Shown: positions 47,801 through 55,929, counted from the first letter of the stretch. The stretch: DNA of 64,000 bases from Vibrio toranzoniae (GCF_024347655.1 NZ_AP025514.1:1364001-1428000); one strand, 5' to 3'. Notes: a model not told the origin generated them from the letters alone. A program made the numbers and translations.

Positions 47801-50800
47801 CGGTACGGGTGACGGCGTGGATGCGGGCGAAGTGACGGAAGACACCAGCTTGAGCACGGGCGGCACACTGACGATCAGTGATGACGATGCGGGCGAAGCG
47901 ACCTTCACGGCGCAAACCGATGCGGCGGGCTCATACGGCACGTTCAACATCGGCACCGATGGCGTGTGGACGTACTCTCTGACTAACGACTTGGACGCGG
48001 TTCAAGAGCTGGGCGAGGGAGATACGTTAACGGAAACCTTCACAGTGACGTCGGCAGACGGCACAGAGCATGACATCACGGTGACCATCAACGGCACGAA
48101 CGACCTACCAGAGATCGGTACGGGTGACGGCGTGGATGCGGGCGAAGTGACGGAAGACACCAGCTTGAGCACGGGCGGCACACTGACGATCAGTGATGAC
48201 GATGCGGGCGAAGCGACCTTCACGGCGCAAACCGATGCGGCGGGCTCATACGGCACGTTCAACATCGGCACCGATGGCGTGTGGACGTACTCTCTGACTA
48301 ACGACTTGGACGCGGTTCAAGAGCTGGGCGAGGGAGATACGTTAACGGAAACCTTCACAGTGACGTCGGCAGACGGCACAGAGCATGACATCACGGTGAC
48401 CATCAACGGCACGAACGACCTACCAGAGATCGGTACGGGTGACGGCGTGGATGCGGGCGAAGTGACGGAAGACACCAGCTTGAGCACGGGCGGCACACTG
48501 ACGATCAGTGATGACGATGCGGGCGAAGCGACCTTCACGGCGCAAACCGATGCGGCGGGCTCATACGGCACGTTCAACATCGGCACCGATGGCGTGTGGA
48601 CGTACTCTCTGACTAACGACTTGGACGCGGTTCAAGAGCTGGGCGAGGGAGATACGTTAACGGAAACCTTCACAGTGACGTCGGCAGACGGCACAGAGCA
48701 TGACATCACGGTGACCATCAACGGCACGAACGACCTACCAGAGATCGGTACGGGTGACGGCGTGGATGCGGGCGAAGTGACGGAAGACACCAGCTTGAGC
48801 ACGGGCGGCACACTGACGATCAGTGATGACGATGCGGGCGAAGCGACCTTCACGGCGCAAACCGATGCGGCGGGCTCATACGGCACGTTCAACATCGGCA
48901 CCGATGGCGTGTGGACGTACTCTCTGACTAACGACTTGGACGCGGTTCAAGAGCTGGGCGAGGGAGATACGTTAACGGAAACCTTCACAGTGACGTCGGC
49001 AGACGGCACAGAGCATGACATCACGGTGACCATCAACGGCACGAACGATGCGGCGACTGTAACAACGTCACAGCAATCTCCAATCACAACTAATGAAGAC
49101 ACCTCAACCGTCATCGAATGGGACTCGTTCGGAATAACAGACGTTGATTCACCTGATTCAGCTCTAGGTATTGAGATTACCGATTTACCAGATAACGGGA
49201 AGTTCGAATATTTCGGTGATGATGGTCAGTGGCATGATATTTCGGTTGGTCAAGTTATTGACAAGGACGAGTTTGATGCAGATAGAGTTCGATTTACTCC
49301 GGATGACGATGAGTCAGGGTATGATAATCACTCAGCTCCAGGGATAGGCGATCAACAACAAGATTATGCACAGATTGGTTTCAAACCAACTGATGGCGTA
49401 AATGTAGGCGGGGAGTCGACTGTAGCGATAAATGTTACTCCAATTGCTGACGCGCCTAACTTGTTCACCGGCATCGATGGAATTGAACTTCCGGACCAAC
49501 AATTCAAAGTAAGTATGTGGAATGGTGTCTCTGTTGGTTCTCAATATGGTGTTGGTAATGGTGTTGACCCTGATACCTTGATTAATGTCATCGATGATTT
49601 GGATGTTAGTAGTGCCTCTTCAAGCAATACGAATGACGTCCGAGACCCTAGTCAAGGATCTGGTCAAGCTACACTAATCACGGGGCTAATTTATCTAGAA
49701 GCCGGTACATCTTATGATTTCGTTGGTAACGCGGATGATAGTTTAGCGATAAAAATTGGTGGTGAGCTTACAGATGATGCTCGATGGGGGGATAGCAGTG
49801 GGAGTATCCATGGCATTGCATTTACACCAACTGTTTCTGGTTTTTATCCGATAGAAATTTATCATCATAATCAGAGTGGTCCTGGTAACTTCGATGTTAA
49901 CGTTTCAGTAGACGGTGCGAGCCCTGTTAATTTAAATAACACAAACTTTGGTATTGTTAGTGACGTATCTCAGTTAGACAATATTGATATACGTACATCA
50001 GAACTGATTAATGAAAATGGTGTTGAGTTTTATCAAGTTTATACAACAAATGAAGGCCCACAGGATACGCGGATTCCATTGACAGAGCTGCAAGCATCGT
50101 TAAATGATACAGACGGTTCAGAGACTTTGGCTGTTAATGTAAGTGGTTTCCCTGCGGGGGCGGAGTTAAGCGATGGAGTCAACTCTCACACGTTTACCAA
50201 CACGAGCGAAGAGTTTGATATCAGCCATTGGGACATGACAAATTTGACTGTCTTACCATCTGCAGGAAGTCACGACGATTTTACTATAGATGTCGAAGCG
50301 ATCGCTAGCGAGAAGGATTCAACAAGTACTGCAACAACTTCTACTAGTATTGATGTGGTCGTCTACGAATACAATGCTACATACACACAACCTGATACTA
50401 GAACTGTAGATGAAGATAACAATGTTTCCGGCAACGTTTTATCTAATGATACTGACGCAGATAACACTTTATCATTGCAGTCAGTTGAAATAGGGGGGGC
50501 GCTCTATGACCTTGGTCAAACTATCACGTTGACTAGTGGTGAGTTAACGATTGACCAAGATGGTAGTTATTTGTTTGTTCCTTCTGACAATTGGTCAGGC
50601 GATGTCCCAACTGTAACTTATACGACAAACACAGGCGTAAGCGATACTCTTGATATTACAGTAACCGCGATTGCAGACGCTCCTCGTATAACTATTGCGG
50701 TCGGAGAATTACAACAAACACAAGCGGTACCTGATTTCGGAACGTCACCTAGCGATATTCGCAATCTCGTGAGTAATGGTGAAACCTCTATCGGAGATAT

Positions 50801-53135
50801 CAGTTTCGACCACGTTGATCAGTCTCCAGCGTTCAACAATGGTAATCAAGGTGACGACTTGATGATTGCGCCAGATAATGCAGCGGCACAGCAGTTTGTG
50901 GGCGATCAGCAAGCAGTTAACTTAAGTCAACACGGTAGCGACACGTTTGTTGGTACCAGTGGTAATGATTCCTTTTATGGTGGGAATGGCTCGCAGGATA
51001 GCGAAGCGGAAACCGACACAGTTATCTACCAAGGTAAGTTGTCCGAGTACGATCTCGATTTTCGTGGTTTAGAGCACAGCCAAGTGTCGTATTGGCTAGT
51101 GAAAGACTTACTAGAAAGGGACACGTCTAGCGAGAATTCACCAACAACGGAAGACGGGGACCACTTATACGGTATCGAACGACTTATATTCTCAGATGCT
51201 ATTGTTCAAATCGATAATGAAACTGGTAAATATACGGTTCTTCAAGATAGAGCCATACCATTAGACATTACAACCGAACTGGTCGATGTAGATGGTAGTG
51301 AGACCTTAAGTAGTGAAGTAACAATACAAGGGGTTCCTGAGGGAGTTGAATTGTACGTGGGCGGTCAATTGATTTCCCCAAATAATGACGGTAGTTACTC
51401 TGTAACTATCCCTGCATCCGGTGAGGTTAACGCTGAATTACGTATTCCGTACTCCCACGAAGGTGAAGTTGACTTTGAACTTTCTGTAACGGCAAGTTCA
51501 ACAGAGTCAGGCAACTCTGATCAAGCAGTGACCGTAGAAACGGCTGATGTTAGCTTTAGAAGCTATGTACTTAACACCGGCTCCCATGGTGATGACAACA
51601 TAGTAGGCTCTTTAGATAATGATTTAATTGTTGGTGACGTACAGGGGCTGCAGATCGTAGCTGGCGAGGATTACAATATCGCCTTTATACTGGATACTTC
51701 AGGCAGTATGGGCAGCGACGTTGATACTGCGAAGGACGAGTTGTTAGTTGTTTTTGACGCTATTTTAGAGAGCTCTCAAGGGCAACATTCAGGTGATGTT
51801 AATATCCTAATTACCGATTTTTCTAATGGTACTAATACGTCTGTTTCTGTGGACTTAAGTAGTCAAAACCCTAGAGCTCAGTTTGTTTCTGCTCTCGATA
51901 GTATTGTAGACAATGGAAGTGGCGGTACTAACTATGAGGCAGGTTTTGAGTCTGCTGTTGATTGGTTTGCTACGCAAAGTAGTGGGAACAATATTTCTTA
52001 CTTTATTTCAGATGGTGAGCCTACCTCTTACTCTGAAAGTAAGTTAATGAGAAGCGATTTTGACGACATATTATTGGATTACGATGAAGCTACTAATACT
52101 GTTATTACCTTAGACGATTTAATCCCTGATGGATATACAAATGGAGTTATCAATTATCAGGGGAAAGTTTTGGTTGATGGTGATTCTAAGCTTTATTCTC
52201 CGTTAACCGGTGAACAAATTGGAGAACTGAGCATAAACGGATATTCTTTTGACTACTATGATAGAGGTGGAGTCAACAGACAAGGTCAACATATGTTTCA
52301 ACTGTTAGCTTTACTGTCTGCTGTTGAAGCTATCGGGTTAGGTAGTTCATTAGATCAAGATGTTCTTGACGATTATGACTCTGACGGAGTAGTTGCGACA
52401 TCTATTGATGTAACTAAACTTGCTGAGGTTATTTTAGGAAAAGAAATCGACCTGTTACAAGGTTCCGATGGAATTGATGGCCTAGCGGGTAATGACATCA
52501 TATTTGGTGACCTCATGCAGTTTGACAATATTTCCGGTCAAGGTGTACCTGCGATTCAGAAATATGTGGCTCAGCAAACAGGTGAAGAGTTATCACTTGT
52601 GTCTGCTCGCGATATTCACACTTACATAACGGATAACGTCGACGAGTTCAATCAATCTAATGCAAATGACAAGGATGACGTTTTATCAGGTGGTGACGGT
52701 GACGACCTCTTATTTGGCCAAGGTGGTGATGATACGCTGATAGGCGGGCTTGGTGATGATATCTTAACTGGTGGTGACGGTGATGACTTGTTCCAATGGG
52801 TTGATCAACCGTTCCAAGATGATGTTGATACGATAACTGACTTTGCTTTGGGTCAAGATCACTTAGATATATCTCAGTTGTTGCCGACGGAAAATTCAAT
52901 GTCAGATTTGCTTGAGCACATCACCATTGAAAAAGTTGATAATGGCGGGGGAGATAAAGACCTTGTTATTACAATTTCAGAGGGTGCAAATAACAGTGGT
53001 CAGACACAAACGATTGTACTCGATAACACGGGAAATCAGTTTGACTCTGTGAACGCTCAAGGTGATGGCAGTGTGATAAGCAGTGATTTGAGTAACTTGG
53101 TTAATCAACTCTTTGTAAATTTACCAGACCAATAA
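38850..53135 (+). CDS. Giant VCBS-repeat RTX adhesin (4761 aa), type I-secreted
   Basis: Domains in order are as follows. Residues 1-140 form a putative LapA-like retention module, with 'TEAG' at 91-94 where the LapG site (T/A/P-AAG) is expected. A cadherin-like repeat spans about 160-245. Residues 283-3327 are 29 identical 105-residue VCBS repeats, and the first 73 residues of a thirtieth follow. A further beta-sandwich precedes a PA14-like domain (about 3535-3705) with the calcium-binding Asp pair 3629-3630. Cadherin-like modules and an RTX-like segment come next. A von Willebrand A domain starts near 4275, with a MIDAS motif 'DTSGSMGS' from Asp4282, Thr in 'GGTNYEAG' and Asp in 'ISDGEPT'. 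RTX nonapeptides (about 4538-4555 and 4608-4650) and a VCA0849-type type I secretion signal end the protein. It should be exported through a LapBCE-like channel and act as a surface adhesin in biofilm or host binding. Confidence 0.93.
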   Translation: MDMTVLNLVSVLALGQRIVISLDGTIRVLQDGESLQPGDVILESPDESQISIKRFSPEDGSEVELEQDIANIFAALEEGQDPTELGEEFATEAGQNGSSISISATIERDAQETTPGTEFVTTGFEALGMSRTQSLSLLDAFRSIEQSNNEPTFVDNNNSPVGDTASFTTNEDTAVNGTLSASDEDGDSLSFTKATDPANGTVVVDESGDWTYTPNENYNGDDSFTVEVSDGQGGTDTITVNIGVVASDDKAVVTPNKDGDDAGAVQEDVTDLATGKLDVVDPDAGEATFTAQTDAAGSYGTFNIGTDGVWTYSLTNDLDAVQELGEGDTLTETFTVTSADGTEHDITVTINGTNDLPEIGTGDGVDAGEVTEDTSLSTGGTLTISDDDAGEATFTAQTDAAGSYGTFNIGTDGVWTYSLTNDLDAVQELGEGDTLTETFTVTSADGTEHDITVTINGTNDLPEIGTGDGVDAGEVTEDTSLSTGGTLTISDDDAGEATFTAQTDAAGSYGTFNIGTDGVWTYSLTNDLDAVQELGEGDTLTETFTVTSADGTEHDITVTINGTNDLPEIGTGDGVDAGEVTEDTSLSTGGTLTISDDDAGEATFTAQTDAAGSYGTFNIGTDGVWTYSLTNDLDAVQELGEGDTLTETFTVTSADGTEHDITVTINGTNDLPEIGTGDGVDAGEVTEDTSLSTGGTLTISDDDAGEATFTAQTDAAGSYGTFNIGTDGVWTYSLTNDLDAVQELGEGDTLTETFTVTSADGTEHDITVTINGTNDLPEIGTGDGVDAGEVTEDTSLSTGGTLTISDDDAGEATFTAQTDAAGSYGTFNIGTDGVWTYSLTNDLDAVQELGEGDTLTETFTVTSADGTEHDITVTINGTNDLPEIGTGDGVDAGEVTEDTSLSTGGTLTISDDDAGEATFTAQTDAAGSYGTFNIGTDGVWTYSLTNDLDAVQELGEGDTLTETFTVTSADGTEHDITVTINGTNDLPEIGTGDGVDAGEVTEDTSLSTGGTLTISDDDAGEATFTAQTDAAGSYGTFNIGTDGVWTYSLTNDLDAVQELGEGDTLTETFTVTSADGTEHDITVTINGTNDLPEIGTGDGVDAGEVTEDTSLSTGGTLTISDDDAGEATFTAQTDAAGSYGTFNIGTDGVWTYSLTNDLDAVQELGEGDTLTETFTVTSADGTEHDITVTINGTNDLPEIGTGDGVDAGEVTEDTSLSTGGTLTISDDDAGEATFTAQTDAAGSYGTFNIGTDGVWTYSLTNDLDAVQELGEGDTLTETFTVTSADGTEHDITVTINGTNDLPEIGTGDGVDAGEVTEDTSLSTGGTLTISDDDAGEATFTAQTDAAGSYGTFNIGTDGVWTYSLTNDLDAVQELGEGDTLTETFTVTSADGTEHDITVTINGTNDLPEIGTGDGVDAGEVTEDTSLSTGGTLTISDDDAGEATFTAQTDAAGSYGTFNIGTDGVWTYSLTNDLDAVQELGEGDTLTETFTVTSADGTEHDITVTINGTNDLPEIGTGDGVDAGEVTEDTSLSTGGTLTISDDDAGEATFTAQTDAAGSYGTFNIGTDGVWTYSLTNDLDAVQELGEGDTLTETFTVTSADGTEHDITVTINGTNDLPEIGTGDGVDAGEVTEDTSLSTGGTLTISDDDAGEATFTAQTDAAGSYGTFNIGTDGVWTYSLTNDLDAVQELGEGDTLTETFTVTSADGTEHDITVTINGTNDLPEIGTGDGVDAGEVTEDTSLSTGGTLTISDDDAGEATFTAQTDAAGSYGTFNIGTDGVWTYSLTNDLDAVQELGEGDTLTETFTVTSADGTEHDITVTINGTNDLPEIGTGDGVDAGEVTEDTSLSTGGTLTISDDDAGEATFTAQTDAAGSYGTFNIGTDGVWTYSLTNDLDAVQELGEGDTLTETFTVTSADGTEHDITVTINGTNDLPEIGTGDGVDAGEVTEDTSLSTGGTLTISDDDAGEATFTAQTDAAGSYGTFNIGTDGVWTYSLTNDLDAVQELGEGDTLTETFTVTSADGTEHDITVTINGTNDLPEIGTGDGVDAGEVTEDTSLSTGGTLTISDDDAGEATFTAQTDAAGSYGTFNIGTDGVWTYSLTNDLDAVQELGEGDTLTETFTVTSADGTEHDITVTINGTNDLPEIGTGDGVDAGEVTEDTSLSTGGTLTISDDDAGEATFTAQTDAAGSYGTFNIGTDGVWTYSLTNDLDAVQELGEGDTLTETFTVTSADGTEHDITVTINGTNDLPEIGTGDGVDAGEVTEDTSLSTGGTLTISDDDAGEATFTAQTDAAGSYGTFNIGTDGVWTYSLTNDLDAVQELGEGDTLTETFTVTSADGTEHDITVTINGTNDLPEIGTGDGVDAGEVTEDTSLSTGGTLTISDDDAGEATFTAQTDAAGSYGTFNIGTDGVWTYSLTNDLDAVQELGEGDTLTETFTVTSADGTEHDITVTINGTNDLPEIGTGDGVDAGEVTEDTSLSTGGTLTISDDDAGEATFTAQTDAAGSYGTFNIGTDGVWTYSLTNDLDAVQELGEGDTLTETFTVTSADGTEHDITVTINGTNDLPEIGTGDGVDAGEVTEDTSLSTGGTLTISDDDAGEATFTAQTDAAGSYGTFNIGTDGVWTYSLTNDLDAVQELGEGDTLTETFTVTSADGTEHDITVTINGTNDLPEIGTGDGVDAGEVTEDTSLSTGGTLTISDDDAGEATFTAQTDAAGSYGTFNIGTDGVWTYSLTNDLDAVQELGEGDTLTETFTVTSADGTEHDITVTINGTNDLPEIGTGDGVDAGEVTEDTSLSTGGTLTISDDDAGEATFTAQTDAAGSYGTFNIGTDGVWTYSLTNDLDAVQELGEGDTLTETFTVTSADGTEHDITVTINGTNDLPEIGTGDGVDAGEVTEDTSLSTGGTLTISDDDAGEATFTAQTDAAGSYGTFNIGTDGVWTYSLTNDLDAVQELGEGDTLTETFTVTSADGTEHDITVTINGTNDLPEIGTGDGVDAGEVTEDTSLSTGGTLTISDDDAGEATFTAQTDAAGSYGTFNIGTDGVWTYSLTNDLDAVQELGEGDTLTETFTVTSADGTEHDITVTINGTNDLPEIGTGDGVDAGEVTEDTSLSTGGTLTISDDDAGEATFTAQTDAAGSYGTFNIGTDGVWTYSLTNDLDAVQELGEGDTLTETFTVTSADGTEHDITVTINGTNDLPEIGTGDGVDAGEVTEDTSLSTGGTLTISDDDAGEATFTAQTDAAGSYGTFNIGTDGVWTYSLTNDLDAVQELGEGDTLTETFTVTSADGTEHDITVTINGTNDLPEIGTGDGVDAGEVTEDTSLSTGGTLTISDDDAGEATFTAQTDAAGSYGTFNIGTDGVWTYSLTNDLDAVQELGEGDTLTETFTVTSADGTEHDITVTINGTNDAATVTTSQQSPITTNEDTSTVIEWDSFGITDVDSPDSALGIEITDLPDNGKFEYFGDDGQWHDISVGQVIDKDEFDADRVRFTPDDDESGYDNHSAPGIGDQQQDYAQIGFKPTDGVNVGGESTVAINVTPIADAPNLFTGIDGIELPDQQFKVSMWNGVSVGSQYGVGNGVDPDTLINVIDDLDVSSASSSNTNDVRDPSQGSGQATLITGLIYLEAGTSYDFVGNADDSLAIKIGGELTDDARWGDSSGSIHGIAFTPTVSGFYPIEIYHHNQSGPGNFDVNVSVDGASPVNLNNTNFGIVSDVSQLDNIDIRTSELINENGVEFYQVYTTNEGPQDTRIPLTELQASLNDTDGSETLAVNVSGFPAGAELSDGVNSHTFTNTSEEFDISHWDMTNLTVLPSAGSHDDFTIDVEAIASEKDSTSTATTSTSIDVVVYEYNATYTQPDTRTVDEDNNVSGNVLSNDTDADNTLSLQSVEIGGALYDLGQTITLTSGELTIDQDGSYLFVPSDNWSGDVPTVTYTTNTGVSDTLDITVTAIADAPRITIAVGELQQTQAVPDFGTSPSDIRNLVSNGETSIGDISFDHVDQSPAFNNGNQGDDLMIAPDNAAAQQFVGDQQAVNLSQHGSDTFVGTSGNDSFYGGNGSQDSEAETDTVIYQGKLSEYDLDFRGLEHSQVSYWLVKDLLERDTSSENSPTTEDGDHLYGIERLIFSDAIVQIDNETGKYTVLQDRAIPLDITTELVDVDGSETLSSEVTIQGVPEGVELYVGGQLISPNNDGSYSVTIPASGEVNAELRIPYSHEGEVDFELSVTASSTESGNSDQAVTVETADVSFRSYVLNTGSHGDDNIVGSLDNDLIVGDVQGLQIVAGEDYNIAFILDTSGSMGSDVDTAKDELLVVFDAILESSQGQHSGDVNILITDFSNGTNTSVSVDLSSQNPRAQFVSALDSIVDNGSGGTNYEAGFESAVDWFATQSSGNNISYFISDGEPTSYSESKLMRSDFDDILLDYDEATNTVITLDDLIPDGYTNGVINYQGKVLVDGDSKLYSPLTGEQIGELSINGYSFDYYDRGGVNRQGQHMFQLLALLSAVEAIGLGSSLDQDVLDDYDSDGVVATSIDVTKLAEVILGKEIDLLQGSDGIDGLAGNDIIFGDLMQFDNISGQGVPAIQKYVAQQTGEELSLVSARDIHTYITDNVDEFNQSNANDKDDVLSGGDGDDLLFGQGGDDTLIGGLGDDILTGGDGDDLFQWVDQPFQDDVDTITDFALGQDHLDISQLLPTENSMSDLLEHITIEKVDNGGGDKDLVITISEGANNSGQTQTIVLDNTGNQFDSVNAQGDGSVISSDLSNLVNQLFVNLPDQ
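39696..49048 (+). repeat. Tandem array of 315-bp VCBS repeats (29 full plus one partial)
   Basis: The unit starting GATGCGGGCGAAGCGACC recurs every 315 bases from 39696 to 48831. By reading, all copies are identical, including synonymous sites. The thirtieth copy stops matching after 218 bases, at 49048. Each unit encodes 105 residues, so changes in copy number keep the reading frame. By my count one unit is 189 G+C in 315 bases (60%), well above the surrounding DNA. Bases 39600-39695 already share the GC-rich style, though they are not repeat copies. Confidence 0.96.
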
Positions 53136-53136
53136 C

Positions 53137-53160
53137 AAAAAGGGCCGAAAGGCCCTTTTT
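53137..53160. terminator. Bidirectional terminator between the adhesin gene and rlmI
   Basis: AAAAAGGGCC and GGCCCTTTTT form a 10-bp stem closed by a GAAA tetraloop, immediately after the adhesin stop. It serves the convergent rlmI gene as well. Confidence 0.9.
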
Positions 53161-53205
53161 AATACGTCTGTTTTGCTATAAAAGCTAGATTCTAAAGATC
53201 TAAGA

Positions 53206-54399
53206 TTACAACACCTTACAGGCAAAACCTTTCAGGTAGAAACCTTCTGGGTAGGCTGTATCTGTTAGGTGGTCGGCTGCTTGTTCGAAGCGCTCTACGA
53301 ACTTAACAGTGCGGCCTGCGTCTAGTGCTGCATCGGCGATGATCTTTTGGAACAAATCGGTACCCATTAAGCCAGAGCAAGAGTAGGTGAGTAGAGTGCC
53401 ACCTGGTTTCAGGATTTGCATCGCAAGCATGTTAACGTCTTTATAGCCGTTCGCGCCAGATGTCAGGTTGTTCTTACTTGAAACGAACTTTGGTGGATCC
53501 ATGATAACGACGTCGAACTTCGTGCCTTGGTCTCTGTATTCGCGAAGCAGTTTGAAAACGTCTGCGTTTAGGAATACTGCTCGCTTTTTCGAGATGTCGA
53601 ACTCATTTAGTTCAGCGTTGAACTTAGCTGTATCAAGAGCCAGCTGCGAGACGTCAGCATTGATTACACGCTTAGCATCACCTTTAAGGGCATACAGACC
53701 AAAACCACCGGTGTATGAGAAACAGTTAAGGACATCTTTGCCTTTAACGTATTTCATAGATTCTTTACGGCTATCACGTTGATCCATGTAGAAGCCCGTT
53801 TTGTGGCCTTCCATAATGTTCACGCTGATCTTCACGCCGTTTTCTTCAATGACTACTGACTTAGGTGGCTCTTCGCCATGCAGTACGCCAACAACTTGTT
53901 CTAAGCCTTCTTTTTTACGGACTGCTACGTCAGATCGCTCGTAAATGTTGCAGTCGGGGAAGCATTCAACTAAAGCTTCAACAAGAATACTCTTATTAAA
54001 CTCAGCACCGGCGCTAAGTAGTTGGCAAACTAAGAAGTCTTGATACTTATCGATAGTGATACCGGGTAAACCATCAGACTCTGCTGCTGTTAAGCGATAG
54101 CCCGTTAGACCATCACGTTCAATGATATCTTCACGTAAAGACTGTGCGTCTTGAATTCGTTTTACGAAGAACGCCTTGTTGATTTCTTCTTTTTCAAATG
54201 TCCAAACACGAGCTCGAATTTGAGAGTCCGGTGAGTAAGCTGCTTTTGCAAGCCACTGACCATTTTGAGCATATACGTCTACAGTTTCACCTTGTTGTGG
54301 CTCGCCTTCGACCTTATCGATACCGCGTGAAAATACCCAAGGGTGTTTTCGGCGTAGTGATTTATCTCGGCCTTTAGCTAGATGAATTGAAGGAGTCAT
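53206..54399 (-). CDS. rlmI: 23S rRNA m5C1962 methyltransferase RlmI
   Basis: RlmI methylates C1962 of 23S rRNA with S-adenosylmethionine. The 397-residue length matches the family. An N-terminal PUA domain ('[16 protein letters not shown]') is followed by the Rossmann methyltransferase with '[14 protein letters not shown]' (SAM motif I), 'VIMDPPKF' (motif IV) and the cysteine in 'LTYSCSG' (motif VI, catalytic). Gene order rlmI, acyP, tusE, yccA matches that of E. coli apart from an inserted chemotaxis receptor gene. Confidence 0.93.
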   Translation of the reverse strand: MTPSIHLAKGRDKSLRRKHPWVFSRGIDKVEGEPQQGETVDVYAQNGQWLAKAAYSPDSQIRARVWTFEKEEINKAFFVKRIQDAQSLREDIIERDGLTGYRLTAAESDGLPGITIDKYQDFLVCQLLSAGAEFNKSILVEALVECFPDCNIYERSDVAVRKKEGLEQVVGVLHGEEPPKSVVIEENGVKISVNIMEGHKTGFYMDQRDSRKESMKYVKGKDVLNCFSYTGGFGLYALKGDAKRVINADVSQLALDTAKFNAELNEFDISKKRAVFLNADVFKLLREYRDQGTKFDVVIMDPPKFVSSKNNLTSGANGYKDVNMLAMQILKPGGTLLTYSCSGLMGTDLFQKIIADAALDAGRTVKFVERFEQAADHLTDTAYPEGFYLKGFACKVL

Positions 54400-54470
54400 A
54401 ATTTACTCTGTTTGTTGAATTTGAAGGAGGGGTATTGTCGGGGAAGTCCAGTTGAAAAGCAAATAAGAAA

Positions 54471-54488
54471 GGGCTGCAGAAGCAGCCC
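54471..54488 (-). terminator. Rho-independent terminator of the chemotaxis receptor gene
   Basis: GGGCTGC and GCAGCCC form a 7-bp GC-rich stem around a 4-base loop, followed on the minus strand by TTTCTTATTT. It lies about 38 bases after the receptor stop. Confidence 0.8.
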
Positions 54489-54525
54489 TAGCAACACTTT
54501 TTAATGAATAAAACTTATATCAATG

Positions 54526-55929
54526 CTACGCCTTAAGACCTGTCAGTAAGCCTTCCATTGTATCGCTCTGCTTGCGCAGTTGATCAACATTGGAGTTACT
54601 CTTGCTTATCATATCGCAGATGCTGTCTGATTGATGACGAATTTCTTCGACACTTTGAGCTATGTTATCTGCAACAGCACCTTGTTCTTCCGCGGCAGTA
54701 GCTATTTGTGTGCTACTGTCTGAAATTGATTGATTCTTTTCCGCTAAAGAGTCGATCTCAACATTCACTTCTGACATTAATGTTTGACCTTCATTAGCGT
54801 TGTTAACCGTTACTTCCATCAATTTTGTGAGTGATTGGCTGTTACGTTGTAATGATTCAATCATGCTTTGGATTTCAACCGTCGCTTGCTGTGTTCTTCC
54901 TGCAAGAGCACGAACTTCATCGGCAACAACTGCAAAACCACGTCCTTGTTCACCAGCACGAGCAGCTTCAATAGCGGCATTCAACGCGAGTAGGTTAGTT
55001 TGTTCTGAAATACCATTGATGGTTGTTACTACTTCATCGATCTGTGCTGCGTTAGCGTCAAGTTCTTCTACCGCTTGTGAGGCGGATTGAATCTCTCGAG
55101 ATAGACTAGAGATAGATTGCAAAGTATTAGAAACCTTCACTTGACCGTTCTGGGCAACGCCACGAGCATCCATCGTTTGAGAGCTTGAGTCGTGCGCAAG
55201 AGTCGCGACTTCACGAATCGTCGCCGCCATTTGTTCGGTTGCACTTGCTAGGCTATTCAGGTGCTCTTGTTGATTGCCTGAAATGTCTGAGCTTTGCTGT
55301 GTTGACTGATTTAAATCCGAGCTGATCTGCTGCATGAGTGCCACAGATTCTTGGATTGACTGAACCATGTTTTGTTCACGCTCAGCTACCTTGTCGATAG
55401 TAATGGCAATTTCACTGAATTCATCACGGACCAAGAAGTAGTTCATACGGTAAGTTAAGTCTCCGTTCGCAAGTGTGTTCAGCGCTTTGTTTATCGAGAA
55501 CATGGCACCGCCAATGAAGGTCATGATGTAGTAAACACCCAATGCGATCAGCGTTAGCGTCACCGCGATGATAGAGACTTGAGTGGTAGATAGCGCAGAC
55601 CAAAGATTTTGATCGTGGTTTGCCACTAAATTAAACGCACCGTTCATGACTGAAACAGAACCTGCTCCGTAGCCTAAAGAGATGGTCTCTGAATTACTAA
55701 CAAGTTGGGCAACTTGATCTTTCGTGAGTTGACCCGCTTCAATAAGTCCTTTCATCAAGAGCATTTCTTCTTGATAAAGGTGAGCCAGCAATGAATTCGC
55801 TGCACTATCTAAAACGAGAGTTAATATAACAAGAGCAAGAAGAGGTAATAAGAAGAGTAGATAGAACTTTTCTTGGATTTTTAGGTGAATGAGATATTTG
55901 TCAATCCAACGAAATGGGATTTCTTTCAT
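54526..55929 (-). CDS. Methyl-accepting chemotaxis protein
   Basis: The 467-residue receptor has a membrane segment near residues 22-44, a short periplasmic part of about 70 residues, a second membrane segment near 118-140, a HAMP region, and a cytoplasmic signalling domain. The hairpin tip is the highly conserved '[20 protein letters not shown]' followed by '[18 protein letters not shown]'. The periplasmic part is too short for a full Cache or four-helix bundle domain, so the signal is unknown; it may sense through a partner or the membrane. It lies between rlmI and acyP, which are adjacent in E. coli. Confidence 0.92.
   Translation of the reverse strand: MKEIPFRWIDKYLIHLKIQEKFYLLFLLPLLALVILTLVLDSAANSLLAHLYQEEMLLMKGLIEAGQLTKDQVAQLVSNSETISLGYGAGSVSVMNGAFNLVANHDQNLWSALSTTQVSIIAVTLTLIALGVYYIMTFIGGAMFSINKALNTLANGDLTYRMNYFLVRDEFSEIAITIDKVAEREQNMVQSIQESVALMQQISSDLNQSTQQSSDISGNQQEHLNSLASATEQMAATIREVATLAHDSSSQTMDARGVAQNGQVKVSNTLQSISSLSREIQSASQAVEELDANAAQIDEVVTTINGISEQTNLLALNAAIEAARAGEQGRGFAVVADEVRALAGRTQQATVEIQSMIESLQRNSQSLTKLMEVTVNNANEGQTLMSEVNVEIDSLAEKNQSISDSSTQIATAAEEQGAVADNIAQSVEEIRHQSDSICDMISKSNSNVDQLRKQSDTMEGLLTGLKA

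Noticed and set aside
39812..48901. A minus-strand open frame of 89 codons present in every VCBS repeat
   Set aside because: It is a by-product of GC-rich, biased codons read on the opposite strand. It has no ribosome-binding site and its Ser/Pro/Val-rich product matches no family. It repeats only because the DNA repeats.
39696..49048. Tandem array considered as a CRISPR or a satellite element
   Set aside because: The unit is 315 bases with no spacers, stays in frame within a single coding sequence, and encodes a recognisable VCBS domain.
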